This document shows positions 37,813 through 49,592 of a stretch of DNA of 64,000 nt, in pieces (position 1 is the first letter of the stretch; the number at the start of each line of letters is the position of its first letter). The notes beneath the pieces were generated by a model. The model saw only the letters and a list, made by a program, of their open reading frames with translations, did not search any database and was not told the DNA's origin. This DNA comes from Stratiolaelaps scimitus. Lineage: Eukaryota > Arthropoda > Arachnida > Mesostigmata > Laelapidae. Location of the stretch: contig JABWDB010000036.1 of the NCBI GenBank assembly GCA_019614645.1, forward strand, positions 1,178,001 through 1,242,000, read 5' to 3'. The position numbers and the translations under genes were made by a program.

Positions 37813-40800
37813 ATGCATCTGAATTATCGGCTAGAGGCCGTTAGCAGCGATTCCGTCGTCGTCGTCGCCAACGAGAAAGAATTGACCGGCAGCCGACAAC
37901 AGCACAAAGGGTCACAAGAGAACTTCAGAAGTGGCAGAAGCAGTAAAGGCCACCACCACCACCACGATGATTGCCACGATTCGTTATTGGTCCAGCCATG
38001 TGAGCACGCAGCAGCAGCAGCAGCAGAAAGGAAGATACTCAGTGGCCGGTGGTGGTGGTGGATGTCAGCGCATCTGCAGCAGCTGTGTCACTCACTGCCT
38101 GGCTGGCTGCCTATCAACCGTTGCTGCCTCGCTTACTGATGCCTGTCTCTGCTGTTGCTGCTGCTATTATTATGAGCTGTGTGTACCGATCAAACGTCGC
38201 ACTCGACCCTGTTGTCCAAGTGCCCCCACCTATGGATATGTATATCCATCGTCTATCTGCCTATCCCGCTATGAGCCCTTGCTGCCGGTCCCGTATTCCC
38301 TCTACGCACTCGATGCCATCAACGGCTGGGCTGCTAAAGCTTGTCTATCCATGCACACATCCACCTGTTGTTATTTATTATTATTATTGTTGTTATTATC
38401 GTTGTCGTTGTTGTTGTTGCTTTGCCTACCGCTGCGATATTTTGAATACGTGGCCGACACCACCATCAACCACCGAGTCGACAGCAGCAGCTTCAGCAGC
38501 AGAACTGCAACGAGCAGTCGTTGTTGTTGTGGCAGTCACGGACCGTGCGCTGTTGTTGTTGTTGTTGGTCATCCAATCCGTTCGCATGGCCTGCGCCGTC
38601 GAACTTCGCAGAGAGAACGGAGCTGTAGCGGTGATTCAGTCAGCAGCAGCAGCAGCTCCAGCAGCTTTCAGTCAAAGCTGGCAGTGGCTAATGACTTGCA
38701 CTGTGGCGGCTGCTGCTGCTGCTGCTAATGTCGACGCTGGTGATCGTGGCTTTGCTGGTGAGCTGGGCAGTCCTTCCAGCTTCCAAGGTCTGGCTCACGT
38801 GCGGCTAGTCCGAGCGGCAGAGCTGGGCCCCGTCTCGTCTCGTTCGACTGGAAAACGACAGCTGTTGGCCCACGGCAGCGACTGATCGCTGAAAGAACAG
38901 CATTGAACGCACGAGCCCAGCGCGCGCGAGCGCGGCCCGCGCCCGCGCTGTTATTGTTGTTCTAGCTGCTGCCGCTGCCGCAGACGCTGCCAGCTTCTGC
39001 TTGTGCATTCGAGCCGGCGCCGGTCGCGCCGTCACGTCTGCCGGCAGAAGGGGTGGCAATGTTACGTTCCACTTCTGATACTGTGTTCGCTGCTGTAGTT
39101 GGCCGATCAGCCAGCTTCCACGACAGCGGGCTGCGACGATGGCTGGGCTGGCTGGCTGGCTGGCGAACGGGCGAACGGGCGGGCGTTTGGTGCCACCGGC
39201 CGCTTTAGCGATTTTTCTGCTGCAAAGCAATAGAAGGGTTGCTGCTACTTCTGTAGCTGCCGTGGTGCTGGTCGTTGTTGTTGTTGTTGTTCTTCTTCGT
39301 CTTCTTCGTCTTCGTCTAGCCCTGGCCTGTTCTAGCTGTTGATGTGCGTGCATTCGCCTGCTCAGATTAGAGCACCGTGGTCGTTGTCGCCGCGTCCACG
39401 ATGACGACGCAGCCAGCCTAATACTACGATGCAACGGCGGATCATCCCGCGTTGTTGTCGTCGTCGTCGCCGCCGCCGCCGCTGCCGTCACACGCGGCTG
39501 TCGCGACGTGGCACCGATCGCAGCAGCAGTCAGTCAGGTTCTTTTCTGTGTTGTTGTTGTTGTTGTTATTGTTGTCGTCGTTGCTGTTGTTGTTGTTGTA
39601 GAGGTCGATTCATTGTTATCGCCCTTACTGACGACGACGACGACTTTGAAGCTGATGTCGGTGCGGCTGCTGCTGCTGCTGATGATGATGATTTCTGTCG
39701 TGCAGACATGCGGGGCAATAAGCCATTTGTTGTAGTCTGTCCCTCTGTCTCTTCATCTATATCTGCCTGTCCCAAAGGGTTGAGCGAGTCGGGAATCAAA
39801 CGCCACCAGGCAGCAACAGTGCGACACGTGGCACCACCACAATCCCTGCGAAGCCCCGACTTTGGTTGCCCTTCAAACGGCAGCGGCGGCGGAGGCGGTG
39901 GCGACGCCGGCGGCAGCTGCATCATCAACGGCACACACACACACACCTTGGCCAGCAGCTAGTGCAGTCTGTCTGTCGATTCGTTTGATCGTACGTACGT
40001 CCAGCGTGAGTAAGTACTCGTTCAATATCCGCTGCTGCTGCTGCTACTAAGCCATTCCCCGTTTGATATTCATATACATGCATGTCTGTGTGTATGCACG
40101 TATTATCGCAGCGACAGCGGCCAGCAGCCGTGGAAACAGTGTCGTGTCCCACACGTGTCCAACATCGCCACGAGAGACACAGAGCAGCAGCAGCAGCGGC
40201 GGTGGCAGTGGCGGTGTCGAGTTTGAGGACATTTGCAACCGCGCTCCATTGCGCGAAACTCACGATTGTGGGAAATCCATCGACCAGTAGACGAGGGAAC
40301 AACTGATGGACCGACCATTATAGCTAGATAGCTAATGAAAGCACAAACGAATGACTGATTTCGTCATTGGGACGGCGCCTGAAAAGCCAGTGTCAAAAAA
40401 AAAAGGAAATGCCAAGCTGCAGAGAAGAAATATAAAGACAACGAAATCGATCTCGAAGAGCAGCGTGGAGCGGAGTGGTGGCTGTTGTGCCCCCTTGTTC
40501 GTGTTATTGTTGTTGCTGTCTGTTTGGGACGCGGGGCGGGGGTTGGCCAAAAGAAAGCAACGAGGTTGACTGTTCCGAGTCGACTATTCGACACCAGAAG
40601 TTTCGCTCGCTTATCGGACAAAGATCGAGTCTAGTACCACTATTTTGTTACTAGTAGCCCGTGTAAATACATATATATATATATATATATACATATATAT
40701 AGTGGCACTTTTCTTCATGGGGATAAGTGAGCGTTCGATGCGACGACGGTTGTTCAACGATGCCACGTTGATGCCAAGTTGAACGGGTTATGGCCAAAGG

Positions 40801-41484
40801 AGAGTCGCTTCTTGTCCGGGGTTCCCCGAATTGCCGCGAACACATTGCTTGCTACTACTACTATAATATTACTACTGCCACCACCACCATCAGCATTATC
40901 ATTATCATCATTCAAGCAGTCGAATCTTGGATGGACTGCGAATCTTTCCTTCCTCCTGGACGCCGTGCCGCACACATACATAGCCAACAATAACAGCAAC
41001 AGCAGACTAGAATTCGCGTATATATATATATATAAATAAAGTGATATGTATGTGGCCGGCGTCTGCTGCCACACAGGTCGGCTAATGGTTGTCAGAAGGC
41101 GGCCTGCTTGGTGGCTGCTTCGCTGGTTCGTTGGTCGCTGCTCTGTCAGTCGTAAACAACTGCATAAGCTTTCTTACTTCTCGCCGGCGCCGGCTGAAGC
41201 GCCAGTGACTGGATGGCTGGCTAGCTAGCCACGTAGATAGATAGGTGGACCGACGACGACGACTGCTACTATGACCTGGTGCAACAGCGGCAGCGGCGGC
41301 GGCGACGCTATTAGACGAAGACCAACGGGTAGAACATGGCTGGTCTGTGGTAAAACAGAGTTCTTCGGTGGGGGTTGTCGGAGGGATACGGGGGAGAGTG
41401 GTGCCAAGACCTCCGCGGCGCGTTAGCAACAATGTAACCATCCGTCCGTCCGTCCTTTCCCTTATCTCTCTCTGCAATATTTAT

Positions 41485-41488
<4 letters not shown>

Positions 41489-41520
<32 letters not shown>
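41489..41520. repeat. (TA)n microsatellite
   Basis: About 15 TA units. Confidence 0.95.
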
Positions 41521-41523
<3 letters not shown>

Positions 41524-41858
41524 CCTTCCTCTTGGCCTCTGCTGCGTCCGCCGCATCCACAACCACAATACTATGCTATCAACAGGAGTTGCACACAGCG
41601 GTCGGACTCTACACAACGTGATGCAACGCCACCAGATTTTATAGACGGACATTGCCTTTGCCGCGTGCTAACAACAACAACAACTACAGCCACCGGTAGA
41701 CAAACGGACGGACGTACGGAGCCCTGCCGTTGGCATTTTCTGCTTCTGACAGAGCGGCAAACATTTGTATATATAATTAAATATATAGACGAAGCTATCG
41801 GCTCCATAGGAATAGCAACATCGTTTCGCAACAGGCGACAGCCGTGATTACAGTGGTG

Positions 41859-41861
<3 letters not shown>

Positions 41862-41895
<34 letters not shown>
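41862..41895. repeat. (TA)n microsatellite
   Basis: About 17 TA units. Confidence 0.95.
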
Positions 41896-41897
<2 letters not shown>

Positions 41898-42780
41898 AGA
41901 TTTCTCTGTCTCTCGCTCTCCCCGTATCGCGACTACAAAACCTGCTCATTAGCTAAGCGTGGCTAGTTGTCAAGCTTGACATTTCTGTGCTGGCCAGTTG
42001 ACGACAAACCGAAAAACAAATTATCATCGCATTGCACAGAAGTGACAAAGATCTGGGGCGCCGATGCTCGGCCATCACCAGTTGGCTGTGGTCCGCATCA
42101 TAGAAGACGTACATATCTATGTCTCTATAGCGATCACTGTTAGTTAGCTAGCTAGCTGACTAGTACGCATCCATTGTTCTAAATAGAACAAAGTACTGTC
42201 TTATGATCTACATAGTACTACTATACCAGCTTACTAGTTATTATAACATGACCTACGGACAACTTTACAGTTGTTAGTTGCTATAGCAAAAACTGTCTCC
42301 TGCTGTGCCGCATAACAGATGCTGTTGTTACGATCGGTGCGAAAGTGCACACGTCCGCGATACAGGATTCGGATTTGTGTATGTATTTTGTCTACGATGT
42401 AGCCTTAGCTAATTCGACTGATTATCAACTCAGTCGCTCACAAATTAATTGTATTCGTTCGTTCGTTGGCTGGTTGGCTCTCAACGCTCGACTAACAACA
42501 TCCCTCTGATCGTCTCCGTCTGTCGGGAGATCCGTCGATATGTCCGCCCTCCAGCCCGCTCTGCTCGCCTGACCCATGATGTTGCTGGAGATTGTTGCTT
42601 TTGTTGTTGTTGTCATTGATGTCTACCTGGAAGTGTTTGTCACGTGAGAAAGGGCCTCGGCCGACGATCGTAGCGTAACCTCTATTGCCTACGTGGTTGG
42701 CCAAACGACCTTGATTCGCTCACTGCCGATCGTCATCACCGCATTGGTAGCTGCTACACGATGGCTTCGACTGCCGCAGC

Positions 42781-42839
42781 TGTCAGCGATAGACAACTTC
42801 AATATGATGTGTGTGTGTGTGTGGGTATATATATATAAA

Positions 42840-42880
<41 letters not shown>

Positions 42881-42922
42881 CAGCGATAGACAACTTCAAT
42901 ATGATGTGTGTGTGTGTGTGGG

Positions 42923-42974
<52 letters not shown>
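42781..42974. repeat. 97-bp tandem duplication
   Basis: TGTCAGCGATAGACAACTTC starts at 42781 and again at 42878. Each unit continues AATATGATG, a GT run, GGG and a TA array ending ATGTATG. Copies differ mainly in TA/TG array content. Confidence 0.85.
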
Positions 42975-42978
<4 letters not shown>

Positions 42979-43260
42979 CTCGTACGTATACCAGTGGTGA
43001 TCCGCTCTGTGGGATCGGCAGCCGTCTGCTGGCGCTGCAGTTCACTACCGCTGGACACGGCACGATGCTGCTGCTGCTGCCCTAATGATGTCACCGGGAT
43101 CACAGCGAACGGAGACACACAATCGGGTCCGATTGGCTAGTCATCCCAAGTGTTAGTAGAATACAAGCCGACAAAAGCGGCCGTGTTCTCAGTGGCCACA
43201 GCCGTCAAACAAACTAGACAAACGATTCAGTCAATCGACAGAAAATCATCAGCAACGTGA

Positions 43261-43569
43261 CAGAGCAGTCCCGGGAGAGCACGAACATATATCTACAGAA
43301 GAACATTCGCACCCCTTTCGGTGGCTCGCTTCTTGCCAGAATATCGACCAGCTGCTCCGGCTGATAATGACAGCGGACGATGCGAGCCCGTTAGCGTCGA
43401 GCACGAGAGCATTGACGATAGACCGCTCACGTTGATGGCGAGGAAAATCCTGGCCGAATCTGTGCAAACCAACGACATTAATCGACGAATTTCGAGTGTG
43501 GACATATATCATTATATAGCATCGATATTTCGGGGACGTTCAGTCTCTGACAAACAATGCAAAAATTAA
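43261..43569 (+). CDS. unassigned open frame in intron 1
   Basis: An open frame runs from just after a TGA at 43258 to a TAA at 43567 with no ATG near its start; the first Met is in LTLMARKILAES. The C-terminal half (ESIDDRPLTLMARKILAES, then NDINRRISSVDIYHYIASIF) reads like real protein. No family is recognised. It may be an exon fragment of a decayed gene or element, or chance. It ends 4.1 kb before the first sure cwo exon, and no phase-0 donor is obvious inside it. Confidence 0.13.
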   Translation, partial: QSSPGRARTYIYRRTFAPLSVARFLPEYRPAAPADNDSGRCEPVSVEHESIDDRPLTLMARKILAESVQTNDINRRISSVDIYHYIASIFRGRSVSDKQCKN

Positions 43570-44063
43570 TTCAATCGCAGCAGGCCTATCTGTCTATGTA
43601 GCGATTGGCCAATCGTGCGAGTTGTACTCTGCGAGATAGATGATGATAGGTGTCTATATATTCTCGCTGTGAGCTGTATTTAGCGTTGTAGTTGTGCTTT
43701 TTAGAGGGCAGCTTTTGCTTCGGCAGCTCGCTATCTAAGCACATGTGTCTATAATATATATATATATATATAACTACGGTGAAAACCAGGATAACAGGTA
43801 GTAACTTTTATGGGCAGTATCTCCGCAATGAGATTTCCTCGGTAGTAGTGGCATGGCTAATGTGGTCTGCGGAAAGGAAGGCACCGAAGGAAAGTGCACC
43901 CCCTGTACGCGTCACAAATACTGCATGTCTACATACACGGGGACCTGTACAGACACCCTATTAACGACAGTAGTTGCTCACAGACGGGAAGTGGACAGAG
44001 GTCTTAAGAGGAAGTCTGCTCTTGAGAGAGAAGGGAAGCAGCTGAGAGTCAGCTAGCCACGTC

Positions 44064-44145
44064 ATGTCTGTACGGGGTGAGGAGGATGTGTGGTCGTCGT
44101 GGCTGGGCTTGTACACATCTCACTGCTCCTTACTGAAAGAACGTG
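44064..44145 (+). CDS. small ATG frame ending at a strong splice donor
   Basis: The ATG has G at -3. The frame MSVRGEEDVWSSWLGLYT continues SHCSLLKER and then meets CGTG|GTAAGT, a near-perfect donor. The split is in phase 1, so it cannot join directly to the cwo bHLH exon, which needs phase 0. It could be a 5' exon joined through an unseen small exon, or an exon of a non-coding transcript. Confidence 0.15.
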
Positions 44146-45407
44146 GTAAGTGATACCGGGAAGGGTGGTGCTGTTGAATATCGTCAACATCGCTCCAGAA
44201 CGAGGGGAGGACGGTCACGGTGTTGACATGCATTAGCAACATGCCAACACCCCCTCTTCAAAAAAAAAAAAAGTTCTCAGGTTTGACGGCGAAAGTTCAA
44301 CCATTATGAATCAGGATTTATAGGCGTCAATGCAGACAGCTGGTGCCGTTCGGTGAATGCAAGATTTATTCTTTGATTCGATATCGAGAGCGCAGTCGAC
44401 AGGTCGCTCATCTTAACATCACTGTAGGGTGGTAAAAAGAAAATACAAAATGCGATTAGACCCTTAATCGCTGTTTGCCTATAACAATTATTATTTAATA
44501 ATAACAATAATTATTGCTATTATTATTATTACTGTTATTTTCATCACAACGAGCATTGTTCACGTCGAAGCTGAAACGAAGTGAAAATGGCTAAATAGTC
44601 GAAAATATTAACGCAATCCGTCGACTTGAAGCGTATTGTTGCTGGCTAAAGCGAAAGCTGGCGTTACGCGATGGACGATATAAGACGCGACAATCACCCC
44701 CCCCCCCCTGCCCCCCAACCCGCCTTGGGAGGAAGACCTTGCAGGACCTCGACTTCGTTTATTGCGTTGGGAATAGATACACGACTCAAAAGACGGCGCC
44801 GCCGCCGCCGTCGTCGTCGTCGTCGACGAAGCAGAAAATCGGCGAAGGGGGTAAAACGTGCTGGTTCTCGCCGTATATTCCGTTTATGACTGCATCTGTG
44901 ACGCCGTCGGCGCCGTTGCCTGCTGCCCGATACGAGGCGGATGGATTGAAGCAAGTATTTGCTGGCTTACGGACTTTCGTGATTGCTTGCAGAAGCACTC
45001 ACCGAATCGCCTCCCCCCCCACCCCTCGACGCCCGTAGCCATATCCCAGGTCTGTCCGTCTGCCTTTGGGCTTCGATGTTTGTCTCGGGTAGACGTTTCG
45101 CCAAGGCTACCTGATCACGACTGCCCTACCACCGCGATCTGCTGCTGCTGCTGCATCATCATCATTGGCAGCACAGTGTGTGCGTGTTATCTTGACGATG
45201 CTTCAACAAGGCAAGGGGTCGGATACGAGGGCACGGCAAAGGGGTCCAATAAATGGTTGATTACTGTCTGGAGTCAACGAGTTAAGCATTTGGGCAAGAT
45301 TTCGGCGCAGGTGGCGCCAGCAGCAGCAGCACCACCACCACCACACGCATTAATAAGAAGCAAGGAATCAACCAGGGCATTCTTTATTCTACTTAATCTA
45401 TCTTTAG

Positions 45408-45451
45408 CATGAAAGCTTTACATATATATATATATATGTAAAGCTTTCATG
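45408..45451. repeat. perfect 44-bp palindrome with TA core
   Basis: CATGAAAGCTTTACATATAT in the left arm is mirrored exactly on the right, ending GTAAAGCTTTCATG. All 22 base pairs match with no spacer. It can form a cruciform or RNA hairpin. Confidence 0.9.
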
Positions 45452-47686
45452 TGGACTGCTTTTTGCGCTTGGGATTCATTTTGTTAGTGAGAAAGTTGGC
45501 AGCTCCGGGACATAGATTCGCTTGTTTTCTTGAGCACTGCTACTACAGTATCGTGCCGTGTCGACCTATAGCTTATTATCTATGCTTAGATGAATGTCCC
45601 ACGTCAGCCACAGTTCTGCGAAGAGGCTACACAAATCGAGTGCGGCTTATTGCCACGAATGCTGAATCCATCTACACGAACGGGATACATCACGTCCACG
45701 TCACACATGGCTGCTGTGAACTTTTGAATAGATACTGTCGACTAGTAAATGCTGGTGGACGCTGGTAGTGGATGTCCATCTTGCGCACAATTCCATTATA
45801 CATCCTGCTAGACTGTAGTTCAATAACAACGTCTGGCCCCTTTGCGAGGGCAATCGGCGTTCTCGGCGACGAGCAGCTAAAAGCATCCCCACCATTGAGT
45901 CTCCCCACCTGCTGCACTGTATCCCTGCGGTGAGCACTAGAGCGCCCATAGGCTTTGTCGTTGCTGCCGTTCGTATTGCTGATGCCTTTTGGGGCCAAAT
46001 GTCCGTCGGCTACAGCAGCAGGTGGGCTGCTGCTGCTGCTGCTGCTGCTGTAGCGGCCGCGGTAGCAGCGCAACAGAAGTAACAATCGGCCAAAAAAGCG
46101 AAGTGACCTCGAACTCGAGCGGTGGTACACCCTGGAACCGAACCGGGTTGAGCTATGCGCCACCGGATGCGCTGCACGCCACTGATAGCAAGAACAACAA
46201 CGCCAGCCACAATACAGCTGCGCACTGTACATATATATATATAAAATCTAGACAACGAGCACTGTCCATTTGGCTGTTGATCGGTCTGTGAATTTTCTGT
46301 TACTCCTTTATTTTCTGTTCCTCTCAACTTATTTCTATTTTGTGGATACAAATAAAAAAGAAAGCCGCACCGCAAAAGGTAGTCGGGGTAGTCGGAAAGA
46401 GAGGTGAACACACAAAGCATTTCACATGACAGCAGCAGATGCAGTTGTGGCGGTGGGGGTCGCGCACAGCTGCCGCCGCCGCTGCAGCAGCATCATCATC
46501 ACTTGGAGTAATCATTATAGCGGCAGATACCCACCTACGTGCTAGCCAAACGAGTCCACCATTGAACGTAGAATCTTCCGAAGTCTACTGGCTGGCCGAT
46601 GTCTACCCATCGCGTCGCTGCGTTCCTTTCTAATTCCAGCAGCTCGCTCAGTGGTTTGGTTATCACCGCTAGCACCCGAACAACAATAAAACCCTACACG
46701 TCCAGTCCCGCAGAGGAACAGTGAAGATCGTGGCCGTCAGGGGCGTCAAGCTGGCGCCATCGGTGAACGCTGACCCGTTGCGTTTCTACTGATGAAAAAA
46801 CAGAGCGAGAGAGAGAGAGAGAATTAGCGCTTAGAACGAGCAAGAGACGGCAACAAAGCTAAACTAACGGCTGAGAATTACAGTTCGTATTCTCATATCG
46901 TACTCGAGCGAGCAACAGACGTGATTTTTTTTTAACGGGCTGGCCGCCAAGCAGAGCCAAAGCCAAAACAGACTACTACACGGCAACTACGATCACTGTT
47001 ACTGCTGCTGTTGATGCTGCTGCTACTCCCAGCGCCGTCGCCGTTTCGTAGCTCGCTGCTGCGCTGATATCAGGAAGAGAACAGCACAGGGAGCGAGGTG
47101 GAAGAGGAAGGAATAACAAGGCTGGATGAGAAGCAAATCTGGTGGCTGCATGATCCCCCCTTTGTACATGTGTGTATATATATCTATACATATATATATC
47201 TATATATATATATCATAGGGAGACTAGCGGATACAGTGTACATTGTTGCATGCTGTGGCAGCTGTGGCTCGTCCAGGCGGGACGAGAATGACCGCTGTAA
47301 TGTCGTCATCCCCGCGCCCTTTAGCTTCATCGTTATGTGGATGCGGACAGCCTTCACCGTTTCAGAGTTTCGCGGTCTATTTTCTTTCTAAAGCTATGAA
47401 TGAATTAATGGACCCGTCATTATATCGCCTATAGTATGACGATATCATTTTCGTTTCGCTAGCGGCGTTTCTCGACGTCAGATGCTCTAAATGGCGCAGA
47501 GACTTTAAGCCAGCTCTCTGATTGATTTCACCGCTATGCAAGGATAATTCGGCAGTGATAACTGAACATCGGATTATCGTCTTTGCTGGCAGGTGTCAAT
47601 TGTTGACAACTAACAGAAGGTCGATACCAAGCCTCAGGTTCAAACCTACTTCTAACAATGTTCGACGCTGTGATTTCATTTTGCAG

Positions 47687-47788
47687 GATCCGATGTCGCA
47701 CAGAATCATAGAAAAGCGAAGACGAGACAGAATGAACAACTGCCTGGCCGATCTGTCCAGACTCATACCCGCTATCTACCTAAAAAAG
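47687..47788 (+). CDS. cwo: cwo exon: bHLH basic region and helix 1
   Basis: This is a 34-codon exon, phase 0 at both ends. The acceptor follows a T-rich tract (TTTCATTTTGCAG) and the donor is AAAAAG|GTAATG. The peptide starts [18 protein letters not shown] and continues [16 protein letters not shown]. The Glu and the Arg cluster of EKRRRDR are the expected E-box contacts of a bHLH basic region. [10 protein letters not shown] is helix 1. The frame stays open for about 165 nt upstream of the acceptor but has no ATG there, so a separate upstream exon must supply the start unless the ATG at 47693 is used. That would leave only one residue before the basic region, which is unlikely. In insect cwo proteins as I remember them the residue after LIPA is Glu; here it is Ile (PAIYLKK). 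Confidence 0.93.
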
Positions 47789-47957
47789 GTAATGTCAATG
47801 TTTTTCTTACACTTAGTTAACTAATAAATAACAGCAGACATACGATCATGAATAGACAGCATACAGATAGATAATTTTGTCAACTTCATCGTCAAACGGA
47901 AGCCACGCCCAATTACGTCACGTCAATTAGGCATGCCCGCCCACTGATGCTGAAACA

Positions 47958-47988
<31 letters not shown>

Positions 47989-48009
47989 AACTTCGAATCT
48001 ACACGCCAA

Positions 48010-48050
<41 letters not shown>

Positions 48051-48051
48051 T
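48010..48051. repeat. compound CT/TA array
   Basis: (TC)n passing directly into (TA)n; another TA array lies at 47957-47983. Confidence 0.9.
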
Positions 48052-49560
48052 TGCCTGTAGTGCGAAGCTCCGTTTTCCAACGACTGATTAGGCCGTTCGT
48101 AGAGGGTTTAGACACTCGCTTACGAATTATTGAATCACGTATTTATTAATAGCGAAACACAATGTCGGTGGAAAAAAAATATATATATACGATATAGAGC
48201 CCTGTTTAGTCGAGTCGTACCGTGTTACGGGCCACCTAGAGATGGAATACGAGGGTCAAACGAATGGGCAGCTGAAAAAAAGCGATTCAGTTAGCATCAA
48301 TAACAACGACGGCAGCTGTTAATAGAGATTCGTTCATTCACATTCGTTAAGCCGAAATATGATAGTCTCATCGTCAGCGCCTTCGAAATTTCTGCGTAAT
48401 ACTTCTCCTTTTTCTTCTTCTATTTCTTCGTGCTTTTCAACTTTTCCGATTGTTTGATTGCTAGCGGTGAGTGGATCACGCCAACTGCGTTGGTTTCTAC
48501 CAGAGGTCACAACGATCCCCGTCACCTATATGAGTTCAGTAGTTGCGGAATATTATAATCGTTCAGCTTAAATTGCCAAACTAAGTCTATTATCAGCATC
48601 ATTTAAGACTATTAATCACTGCACTTCGTCCCAAAACGATAATCATTGATCCGTTATAAACGTGTGTATTACACTAAAGCATTGGCCGATTACAGTGCTG
48701 GATACATATTTCGAGTGATATGTCAACAGGGAAGATAACCATTTCATGATATCGTTTTTTTTTATATAAGTGAACGATATCCATAATGTATCGTACAGAA
48801 GGAGCTATTTCGAGGGTACTAGCTTATGCAGCGGTGCCAAGTAACTTGAAAAGGGAACAATTCATTTTCTCTGCAAGATCTAATTCTAAGAAATCATCTT
48901 GATGTTGACTGATCGCATCTCCGGGGTAGTCGAGGGCGATTTCGCCGTCGAGTTCCGAGGACGCATGAGCTCATGAAACTTATTCAGTTGCTCCCAGCTC
49001 TATTTCGAACCTAAGCGACCGTCTGGGAATGTGATCCCATAAGCTGTTATTGGGCTTTATAGTCCGCGCGAGTATATTCGTATAACCTAATACAGCTGAC
49101 TGGAACGAGCGACGTCGAATAATTAACAGCATATAGACCAACTACAGATACAGCAAAGGCAGTAGAGGCTCTACTGAAAGGTGTAAACTCGATCTCGGGT
49201 GACCCTTCTCGACTCTCGCGGTGGAAAGTTTCACTTTTTGGCACCGAATGATGTGGTCAAGATTATGCATCAGTGCATGTGTGTACTGACCAGTTCGGTT
49301 TATTTTATAATCGTTCCATTCGGGCTCGATGATGACGATAAAACAGAGACTAGCGCTATGCACTGAGAAGGACAAAGCAGCGCGATTATTACCAAGGACA
49401 TGTACACCTAGGTCCTACTGATGACATCGGGGATCCACACGGGGCCGCATACGATATTACTCTGTTCATCCGTAGATTCATTCATAGATAACGTGACCGT
49501 ACCTATTCGTAGAGATACACAGCTGTACCGAGGCTGTGTGCCGTAGGCACGACCATCGTC

Positions 49561-49592
<32 letters not shown>

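Larger units (their letters stand above)
20732..47686 (+). other. very long 5' intron of cwo (if candidate B is right)
   Basis: This runs from the candidate donor GTAGGT to the certain acceptor TTTTGCAG. It is 27 kb of repeat-laden sequence. At 20.85-21.3 kb it is CpG-rich. From 21.3 to 31 kb it is mixed unique sequence with TA, GA and CAG runs. From 31.17 to 31.36 kb it is an almost pure TA/TACA field. From 31.8 to 33.4 kb it is dominated by CGG/CCG and CAG/CTG triplets. From 37.5 to 41.3 kb it is CTG/TTG/GTC triplet-rich and GC-rich. From 41.3 to 47.6 kb it holds TA arrays, a 97-bp tandem duplication and the 44-bp palindrome. Alternative promoters could lie in the GC-rich blocks. Confidence 0.45.

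Noticed and set aside
37931..38885. Frames of 265 and 278 codons, the longest on the plus strand
   Set aside because: Two overlapping frames are both open because CTG/TTG/GTC runs lack stops. Content is Cys/Leu/Val/Ser runs, with no domain and no neighbouring splice logic.
38805..39491. 228-codon minus frame
   Set aside because: Poly-Thr, poly-Arg and poly-Ala from GAC/GCC/CAG repeats; no family.
39784..40003. Exon ending CCAGC|GTGAGTAAGT in phase 0
   Set aside because: The donor is strong and in phase, but the open frame before it has no ATG and is Ala/His/Thr low-complexity. It could still be a non-coding exon.
45690..46232. 180-codon minus frame
   Set aside because: Part is poly-Ser from CAG repeats. 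The rest looks acceptable, but no splice sites or homology are recognised and it overlaps other open frames.
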